Positions 58,927-64,000 of a stretch of DNA of 64,000 nt are shown here, in pieces; position 1 is the first letter of the stretch, and every line of letters begins with the position of its first letter. This DNA comes from a virus, in the IMG/VR virus record IMGVR_UViG_3300028384_000673, positions 1 through 64,000 of that record. One strand, written 5' to 3'. The position numbers and the translations under genes are program-made. The notes beneath the pieces were generated by a model. The model saw nothing but the letters and a program-made list of their open reading frames with translations. It did not search any database and was not told the DNA's origin.

Positions 58927-59550
58927 ATGGAAGAAACTATCAATCTATCAGACAATCTCCCTCAACCAGATTTTGAAACTTACGGTCTTTTCATGACCCC
59001 AGTTACAAAACTCTCCCTGAAAGATCACGTTGATTCTATTCTTAAATGGATGAGAAATGAAGACTTCGTAGATATTGGCGAACGTAATGCATTATGTCAT
59101 AATGTTCAACAAGTAGGCGAAACTAATAAGATCCTCGAAGATCTTCCCGCCCTTAAAGCATCATTACTCGAAGCAGCAAGAAAACATAATGAATCAGGTT
59201 TGTGCTATGCCTCTAATTTCCAAATCTCAGATTGTTATATCGAACTAGCACATAAAGGCGCAATCTATGCTCCTCATGAACATTCAAACTGTCTATTCTC
59301 TGGCACCCTATTCGTAAACTACAATCCACAATCACACTCCTATCTTAAATTCAAACGTAATGTAGTTTCTAACATGTATCCCGTTATGATGCTCCCTTAT
59401 GAACAAATGACTGCATTCAATCTACAAGAAGCAACTATTCCTTACTCTAATGGTGATGTAGTCATCTATCCTTCAAACCTTACCCATGGTTATGAATCAA
59501 ACCCATCAGATGAACGTATTACACTAACATTTAATGTTATTCCCGTGTAA
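58927..59550 (+). CDS. 2OG-Fe(II) oxygenase (PF13759-like)
   Basis: 207 residues. YGLFMTPVTKLSLKDHVDSIL start, DCYIELAHKGAIYAPHEHSNCLFSGTLFVNY with the HEH ligand cluster, GDVVIYPSNLTHGYESNPSDERITLTFNV with the distal His and Arg. Complete. It lies among small early genes, away from the main oxygenase island, and just upstream of the DnaA-box region. Confidence 0.83.
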   Translation: MEETINLSDNLPQPDFETYGLFMTPVTKLSLKDHVDSILKWMRNEDFVDIGERNALCHNVQQVGETNKILEDLPALKASLLEAARKHNESGLCYASNFQISDCYIELAHKGAIYAPHEHSNCLFSGTLFVNYNPQSHSYLKFKRNVVSNMYPVMMLPYEQMTAFNLQEATIPYSNGDVVIYPSNLTHGYESNPSDERITLTFNVIPV

Positions 59551-59587
59551 TACTTAATCACTCACAATCCTACACGCCAACACATCT

Positions 59588-59664
59588 TTTTCCACAATCA
59601 TGCCTCTTAGTTATCCACAACTCTATAAGAGTTTTCCACAATTAAGAGGCATTTCTGTGGATAA
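59588..59664 (+). other. Cluster of four DnaA-box-like sites (origin-like region)
   Basis: TTTTCCACA (59588-59596), TTATCCACA (59611-59619, the perfect DnaA box), TTTTCCACA (59632-59640) and TGTGGATAA (59656-59664, perfect box inverted). Their starts are 23, 21 and 24 bases apart, about two helical turns. Inverted repeats TGCCTCTTA/TAAGAGGCA (59601-59609, 59643-59651) and AACTCT/AGAGTT (59619-59633) interleave with them. An AT-rich stretch follows. The 372-base gap 59551-59922 contains no gene; 59781-59853 shows nothing recognisable. Confidence 0.6.
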
Positions 59665-59740
59665 TTAAAATACCTCAATAAACATACCTTTGTGTAAGAT
59701 AAGGGTGTTTGAAAGAGTGATAAATACCCTGATTTGTAGT

Positions 59741-59780
59741 CTATTTGGGTCTATTTGTTGCTATTTGGGTCTATTTGTTG
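59741..59780 (+). repeat. Iteron-like tandem repeat (2 x 20 bp, 4 x CTATTTG)
   Basis: A 20-bp unit made of CTATTTGGGT and CTATTTGTTG occurs twice in direct succession, so CTATTTG recurs every 10 bp, once per helical turn. It lies 76 bases after the DnaA-box cluster. A hairpin AGGGTGTTT/AAATACCCT (59702-59730) lies between them. Confidence 0.7.
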
Positions 59781-59853
59781 TTGCCTTGGAGTGTAACCTA
59801 TCATCGCCTAGTTGTCAACACATAGGAGACACTCAGAAACTGTCACAAACCCC

Positions 59854-59882
59854 TTGACATTACTTGCACTTTCATACATAAT
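59854..59882 (+). promoter_or_regulatory. Sigma70-type promoter
   Basis: TTGACA (59854-59859), 17-bp spacer, CATAAT (59877-59882), 40 bases before the ATG at 59923. Strong host-type promoter reading away from the origin-like region. Confidence 0.8.
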
Positions 59883-59922
59883 TACATTGTTCAACTCAGT
59901 CACTTTCAACTGACAATCTTCC

Positions 59923-60102
59923 ATGGGTCGCACATACAAACGCAACGATCTGCATAACAGCAGACGCCCTAAGTCCATCCGAGAAAAGAGACAGTTTTCT
60001 GATCGTAAATCATCAGACAAATATGATGATTTTTCCACAGATTATTCCACAAGTAAGTACACACAAAAGAACCAACGATTTGACTCCCAAGATTATGAAT
60101 GA
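59923..60102 (+). CDS. Small basic protein
   Basis: 59 residues. Very basic first half (GRTYKRNDLHNSRRPKSIREKRQF), polar second half (SDKYDDFSTDYSTSKYTQKNQ). Likely binds nucleic acid or polymerase. Its coding sequence contains two further DnaA-box-like words (TTTTCCACA at 60031-60039 and a TTCCACA at 60045-60051). First gene behind a consensus promoter, so very early expression is expected. Confidence 0.6.
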   Translation: MGRTYKRNDLHNSRRPKSIREKRQFSDRKSSDKYDDFSTDYSTSKYTQKNQRFDSQDYE

Positions 60103-60226
60103 AGCGATGATGGATGACTGGATTGATGACATGCTCAACGATGAATCATTCGATGATATTGTTGACTTCGATGCACTTATTGTTGAAAGTCTAGATGAAC
60201 AACCAGAGGGAGATTATAGTGCATAA
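60095..60226 (+). CDS. Very small acidic protein
   Basis: 43 residues from ATG 60095, overlapping the basic protein by eight bases. MMDDWIDDMLNDESFDDIVDFDALIVESLDEQPEGDYSA in outline: strongly acidic with hydrophobic spacing, like a small binding peptide or DNA mimic. A longer in-frame start at 60023 is less likely. Confidence 0.5.
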   Translation: MNEAMMDDWIDDMLNDESFDDIVDFDALIVESLDEQPEGDYSA

Positions 60227-60389
60227 ACTAATAGAACTTGAAACAACTCCCCCAGTAAGTGTTAAGATCTGGGAAGACCGTAAAGGACACTTTTGGCGCT
60301 ATGCTTATGGCACTTGTCCTAAGAATGGTCCATTCCCTAACTATCAACAAGCACTCGCTGATTGTGTCTCCTATTCTACACAACTATGA
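60219..60389 (+). CDS. Small hypothetical protein with GTG start
   Basis: 56 residues from GTG 60219, with GAGGGAG six bases upstream; an ATG at 60195 without such a site is the alternative. HKLIELETTPPVSVKIWEDRKGHFWRYAYGTCPKNGPFPNYQQAL looks like a small beta protein conserved in cyanophages. Function unknown. Confidence 0.6.
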   Translation: MHKLIELETTPPVSVKIWEDRKGHFWRYAYGTCPKNGPFPNYQQALADCVSYSTQL

Positions 60390-60580
60390 ACATCCCAGTT
60401 AAGTATGAAAATCTATTAGATCTTTATGATGCTGGTAGTCTCCCACCTGATGAACAGATAGAGTTAGCACAATTCCTAATTGACACTGATCTGTATCAAC
60501 AACTCACACAATATACACAGTGGTGTGATTACCTAATCATGGAAGGTTTGTGCTATGATGTAGTCATCGGGGACAGTTAA
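60386..60580 (+). CDS. DUF7417-like small protein
   Basis: 64 residues from ATG 60386 (ATGA overlap). VKYENLLDLYDAGSLPPDEQIELAQFLIDTDLYQQLTQYTQWCDYLIMEGLCY is a pattern I recall from conserved phage proteins (DUF7417 type). Helical. Function unknown. It closes the unit before a hairpin terminator. Confidence 0.6.
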   Translation: MNIPVKYENLLDLYDAGSLPPDEQIELAQFLIDTDLYQQLTQYTQWCDYLIMEGLCYDVVIGDS

Positions 60581-60588
60581 TCTGTCCC
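60569..60588 (+). terminator. Terminator hairpin
   Basis: GGGACAG/CTGTCCC (60570-60576, 60582-60588), loop TTAAT, overlapping the previous stop codon. The T tract is weak (TCTATTT). A TTGACA at 60594 and TATATT at 60638 follow, a possible promoter region for the gene at 60808; the rest of the 227-base gap shows nothing clear. Confidence 0.55.
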
Positions 60589-60807
60589 TCTATTTGACAG
60601 TTATTTGTTGCCCTTGTTTGTTATTAGCGGTAGCGGGTATATTAAAAAGTACCTTCTCTCTAACCTACAACAGTATCCCAGGGCGGTCGATATATTATTC
60701 ATGAATTCGATTCCCCCAGTATCAAAAAATTTCCCAGGTAGTAAGATCACTCTCAGGGTCGAACTACAATATATCTGGATATGTCTGAGAGAAACCATTA
60801 AGATAGT

Positions 60808-61488
60808 ATGTCAACATTAATCTGTAATTTGCCGTCTGAGACAGTCTGGGTACGTAAGGAGTATCTAACAGACTTTCAGAGTGGGTTTGGAGAGTTTGTG
60901 GAGGGCGTTTGGGTAACGGCGAAGTCGATGCCTGGACGTGCTTTTTATTTTGAGACATACTTGCCAGAGTATGCAGCAATGTATGACAAGTTACCTATCA
61001 GTGCATTTGTTAGTAAACCAGAGACTCCAACACCTGATTTAGATCTAAAAAACTTACAGTTTTGGAACTGTATGGATTATGGTGTAACTGCTGTGTATAA
61101 GCAGTTTATTGGTTCAATGGATATCGAAGTATATACGAGAGACTTTGGACGCCTTACAGGGGCGTACGTGAGCACTCTGGACAATTATCACGACGACATT
61201 GATAGGATAGATTACAGCACTGCTGAGACACCAGCGGAGCATAAGAGTCATAACATCATTAAACTTGACAATGGGCAGTATGCATTGTATCCTAATAATA
61301 GGATGAGAGTTTATGATAACTCTTTAACACCTACTGAACCAAAGATGCCATTCTTCAAAGTCAGTACGAATGTATATGATGTAGAGAGGGGACACATGAC
61401 ACGTTATGGGGACACTGATGACTACCACTATGGAATCCAGACCGACGATAGAGGAGATGAGGGGGATATGGTCTCAGTGGGTGGATAG
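60808..61488 (+). CDS. Hypothetical protein
   Basis: 226 residues. Aromatic-rich N-terminal half (ETVWVRKEYLTDFQSGFGEFVEGVWVTAKSMPGRAFYFETYLPEYAAMY), then LQFWNCMDYGVTAVYKQFIGSMDIEVYTRDFG and a long Asp-rich, probably flexible C-terminus. No catalytic motif. Its last 83 bases overlap the hydrolase gene if that starts at 61406. Confidence 0.65.
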   Translation: MSTLICNLPSETVWVRKEYLTDFQSGFGEFVEGVWVTAKSMPGRAFYFETYLPEYAAMYDKLPISAFVSKPETPTPDLDLKNLQFWNCMDYGVTAVYKQFIGSMDIEVYTRDFGRLTGAYVSTLDNYHDDIDRIDYSTAETPAEHKSHNIIKLDNGQYALYPNNRMRVYDNSLTPTEPKMPFFKVSTNVYDVERGHMTRYGDTDDYHYGIQTDDRGDEGDMVSVGG

Positions 61489-61951
61489 ACCGTGGTATCG
61501 TGAAAAGATGAAGGTGGGTGATTGTTATGGAATTTGTATGGAGTTCTATGATAAGGTTTTTGGTATAGAACTAAGAGACTATCCAAAGATTCATCGGAAG
61601 GCATTATTTGATCCAGAGTTTATTGAGGATCAAGCAGAGCGATTAGAGGATGGAGTGATTCATGTCTATGCAGGTGATTGTAATAGTGATCCACCACCTT
61701 TATCGGACTTACAGTATGGTGACATGTTGGTCATGAGACTGCACTTAGAGCGTCTAGAAGGGGGTTATTCCACCCGTCGTGGTAGATTGTGTAACCACAG
61801 CGGTATATACCTAGGACATGGGTATATGTTGCATCATGCATGGTTAGATCCATCGGAGATTGTGGACCTTACACAGTCTGTCTGGTTATACCGTTCAGTG
61901 GAACTTGTGTTACGATCACCACACACCGCAAATATTGTACCTCCTATATAA
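61406..61951 (+). CDS. NlpC/P60-like peptidoglycan hydrolase
   Basis: 181 residues from ATG 61406; starts at 61430 or 61457 are possible and would shorten the overlap with the previous gene. KVGDCYGICMEFYDKVFG supplies the catalytic Cys, LQYGDMLVMRL the usual strand, and CNHSGIYLGHGYMLHHAW the catalytic His and a third polar residue. The fold cleaves peptide cross-links in the cell wall. Together with the lysozyme at 54413 and the tail muramidase at 22863 this makes three candidate wall-degrading activities. Confidence 0.7.
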   Translation: MGTLMTTTMESRPTIEEMRGIWSQWVDRPWYREKMKVGDCYGICMEFYDKVFGIELRDYPKIHRKALFDPEFIEDQAERLEDGVIHVYAGDCNSDPPPLSDLQYGDMLVMRLHLERLEGGYSTRRGRLCNHSGIYLGHGYMLHHAWLDPSEIVDLTQSVWLYRSVELVLRSPHTANIVPPI

Positions 61952-61974
61952 GGTGATGGTCGATACAGACGATT

Positions 61975-62139
61975 ATGAGTAAAAGATTTACGGTGCCTGT
62001 TGAGGAAGATGACTTCGGTGATCTTATTATTACGTTGCCTGCTGAGGTTGTGAATGATCTTGGGTGGTATGAGGGGATGGATTTGGAGTGGAGTGAGGAG
62101 ATTGATGGTTCGGTTGTGTTGAAGAAGTGTGAGGGTTGA
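61975..62139 (+). CDS. AbrB/SpoVT-like swapped-hairpin regulator
   Basis: 54 residues. FTVPVEEDDFGDLIITLPAEVVNDLGWYEGMDLEWSEEIDGSVVLKK has the AbrB/SpoVT pattern: a D/EGD...ITLP segment, V.. LGW.EGD-like turn, then two strands. Such dimers bind DNA as transition-state regulators or antitoxins. It starts 23 bases after the hydrolase gene and is small enough to be overlooked. Confidence 0.65.
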   Translation: MSKRFTVPVEEDDFGDLIITLPAEVVNDLGWYEGMDLEWSEEIDGSVVLKKCEG

Positions 62140-62171
62140 AAAAACCCCGAAAAAACCCGTCGTGAAACTTT

Positions 62172-62411
62172 ATGGAATTTGAAGAGGTTTACAAAGAACA
62201 CATGGAGATGATTAGTAAGGCGATTGAAAACCTTGCTAGTCGTATCTCTGTTGTTGAAGGTGCATTAGGTAAGATGCCTCCACCAGGGGCAGAAATGATT
62301 AAATACAAACCAGAAGGGTACGAAGACTATTTGAATATTCGTGAACTGTTTGATGATTTGTATATGCGGATAAATATGATCGAAGACCGCATCAAAGTCC
62401 TAGAACCCTAA
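62172..62411 (+). CDS. Small coiled-coil protein
   Basis: 79 residues. Two heptad-type helices (VYKEHMEMISKAIENLASRISVVEGAL and NIRELFDDLYMRINMIEDRIKVLEP) flank a Pro/Gly linker (GKMPPPGAEMIKY). Its stop shares a base with the ATG of the large virion gene (TAATG), so it may be a chaperone or oligomerisation partner of that protein. Confidence 0.65.
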   Translation: MEFEEVYKEHMEMISKAIENLASRISVVEGALGKMPPPGAEMIKYKPEGYEDYLNIRELFDDLYMRINMIEDRIKVLEP

Positions 62412-64000
62412 TGGCAATTTATATTCGTGAAACGGGTCGTGGATTCCCTAATGTAGATTCTGGTGGCGAGTACCAGAAAGTATGGCAACGACCCGAATAT
62501 GGTAAGTATAAGTCTCACAAACACCATAGTGGTCCTGGGACAAACTATACTATTACATTTAATGATGAGGGTCCTGGCACCTCTATTTTTGGTGAGGATA
62601 AGGTTTACTACATTGGTGACCAGGAAGTCCAGTGCGTTGGTGAATGTGATACGGAGCGTGTAGGTATCCATCGCTTCTATCGTCCTGGAATGGATCACAA
62701 ATATTCTACATATGAAAATCTCAGGGATGATGATGTTCCTGGTGAAAAAGAAAAGAGTAAAGTAAAGAAAGGATATATCAAAGAACCTCGTAGTGGTGTT
62801 CCTGTTTTCTACTTGGCACGTTCGGAGAAAAGTGGTAGAACACAACCTTTATATGCTCACTACGAAAATGACAGAAATGATAGTCTGTTATCTACTTCTG
62901 ATTTTGTAGGTAATGGTTATGTACGAACAGGTCTTCTTGGATATGTGTATACATCCGCAGCAAATGCAGCAGCAGATGCTTCTATCAATGAAACTGCGGT
63001 TCCTTTGTATCATTATTTCAGAAGTACCAGTACAGAAAAGCGTGATAACTTCTATACAATCGATCCTGCGGCAGAAGTAAACCTAAATGGTGGACCTATT
63101 GCACCAAAAGATCCTCATGACCGTGAATATGAGTACCAAGGTATCATAGGATATGTTTGGGCAGATGACTTTGGATCAGGAAATGTCAAGCAAATCCGTG
63201 AACAAGGTCTACTCGGTCCTGTTGGATATGGATCTCCTGTTGATTATGCAACAAGATCTGGTTGGTATGACTGGGATTTTGATGGTAGTGGCATTTACAC
63301 TCATGAAAATTATGAGTATCAGTATGATGCTGATGCTGGACCATTAGAACCAACGCCTATTGAGCGTTCTGGAAGAAATTATCGCTATTATGGAGCACCA
63401 TCCGTACATAAGCATCCTGATTTTGGTTGGGGTAATCCAACTTTATGCCCTAATCTGAATACAGATGCGTATTTTGAATGGTTATACGGTAAGAATGGTG
63501 CTGTTAAAGCAGCAGTTCCTCGCTTCTTAGAGTTTCATTCCGCTTTTGACTCTCAGTTTGTATATTATATCTACGATACTTCCTATCCATGGAAGGGTCC
63601 TATCTTCTCAATTCAGTATGCATTGAGTGATAGACACTGTTGTCCTAATCAATCCGTTACGGTTGATGAAGATGAGACATGTGTATGTAATGAAAGTCTA
63701 CTTAACAAGACTTATCACTCTCATTTTTACGAAATCCGTGAAGATAGTTGGAGAACCACTCGAACTAGACTTGACATTACACAGGGTGGCGGCGCAGTAG
63801 GCGTTGAAGACTCATTCAGACCAGTAGATACTGACACCAAACGTATCTTTTTCCGCTATTTGAGCAGAGAAGGTACTCCATATCAAGAAGGTGACACTAT
63901 TAATGGGTGGGAAATTAGTGAAGTTGCCTATTTTGGTAACAAACTTCGTTGTGGTTACATGGAATTGACTGGTGATGGTGATAAATTTAGCGCAGGACAG
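62411..64000 (+). CDS. Large virion protein with DUF5648-like modules, 3'-partial
   Basis: 530 codons open to the window edge. At least three units of the type VHRFY...DHKYST, PLYAHYEN...LLGYVY and PLYHYFRSTSTEKRDNFYT...IIGYVW are visible in the first 270 residues, a DUF5648-like pattern also present in the 1489-residue protein at 2639. Later FSIQYALSDRHCCPNQSVTVDEDETCVC is Cys-rich. KRIFFRYLSREGTPYQEGDTINGWEISEV near the edge. Likely a particle or fibre protein related to the one at 2639. Confidence 0.7.
   Translation, partial: MAIYIRETGRGFPNVDSGGEYQKVWQRPEYGKYKSHKHHSGPGTNYTITFNDEGPGTSIFGEDKVYYIGDQEVQCVGECDTERVGIHRFYRPGMDHKYSTYENLRDDDVPGEKEKSKVKKGYIKEPRSGVPVFYLARSEKSGRTQPLYAHYENDRNDSLLSTSDFVGNGYVRTGLLGYVYTSAANAAADASINETAVPLYHYFRSTSTEKRDNFYTIDPAAEVNLNGGPIAPKDPHDREYEYQGIIGYVWADDFGSGNVKQIREQGLLGPVGYGSPVDYATRSGWYDWDFDGSGIYTHENYEYQYDADAGPLEPTPIERSGRNYRYYGAPSVHKHPDFGWGNPTLCPNLNTDAYFEWLYGKNGAVKAAVPRFLEFHSAFDSQFVYYIYDTSYPWKGPIFSIQYALSDRHCCPNQSVTVDEDETCVCNESLLNKTYHSHFYEIREDSWRTTRTRLDITQGGGAVGVEDSFRPVDTDTKRIFFRYLSREGTPYQEGDTINGWEISEVAYFGNKLRCGYMELTGDGDKFSAGQ

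Noticed and set aside
59741-59780. CTATTTG repeats as a CRISPR array
   Set aside because: Units are directly abutting with no spacers and are only 10-20 bp long.
60605-60820. 71-codon plus-strand frame before the gene at 60808
   Set aside because: Needs a TTG start in a promoter-like region, has no ribosome-binding site, and the translation looks non-coding; it runs into the start of the next gene.

Overview
The window looks like part of the genome of a T4-like myovirus infecting marine picocyanobacteria, most likely Synechococcus. The evidence is a set of T4-type genes (rnh, 33, 32, 53, 48, 4, 54, 26, 51, a 27-like hub gene, 5), late-promoter boxes close to TATAAATA, and cyanobacterial auxiliary genes (psbD remnant, cp12, cpeT, phoH, thyX, glutaredoxin, DUF1825-like). 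CpeT points to a phycoerythrin-bearing host. No integrase, transposase or CRISPR array was seen.

Layout. 1-1054: a DNA methyltransferase overlapping a PD-(D/E)XK-like nuclease gene, which looks like a compact restriction-modification pair. 1106-1893: psbD broken by an out-of-frame internal deletion. 1977-8881: an exported HEXXH protein, a 1489-residue virion protein, a small outer-membrane-like protein, a glutaredoxin and small genes. 8884-15547: replication, nucleotide and late-transcription genes (rnh, thyX, phoH, a RecB-like nuclease, gene 33, gene 32). 15555-15626: tRNA-Asn. 15627-30961: the tail and baseplate block, with genes 53 and 48 on the minus strand facing away from gene 4, then 54, 26/51, two tape-measure-like paralogues, a 27-like hub gene, an auxiliary insert (cp12, prolyl-hydroxylase-like, cpeT) and gene 5. 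30961-44366: small genes, large virion proteins, fibre and adhesin genes, and a fibre-assembly-like gene. 44370-55466: a VirX1-type flavin halogenase and a dense set of 2-oxoglutarate/Fe(II) and JmjC-type oxygenases, interrupted by an SF2 helicase and a lysozyme. 53566-60580: small, probably early genes behind a repeated promoter type, with a DnaA-box and iteron-like intergenic region at 59588-59780. 60808-64000: an unknown protein, an NlpC/P60-like hydrolase, an AbrB-like regulator, a coiled-coil protein and a large virion protein cut by the window edge.

How the parts fit. Early genes appear to use host-like promoters (TTGACA/TATACT types and a recurrent GCACA-N15/16-TATTCT type). Gene 33 and the TATAAATA boxes imply T4-type late transcription of the structural genes. 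The most interesting points are a textbook -1 slippery heptamer at the end of gene 26 that would fuse it to the gene 51 frame just before the tape-measure gene, the halogenase/oxygenase island beside the adhesin genes, the origin-like DnaA-box cluster, the psbD deletion and the overlapping methyltransferase/nuclease pair. All identifications come from reading sequence motifs; no database search was run.
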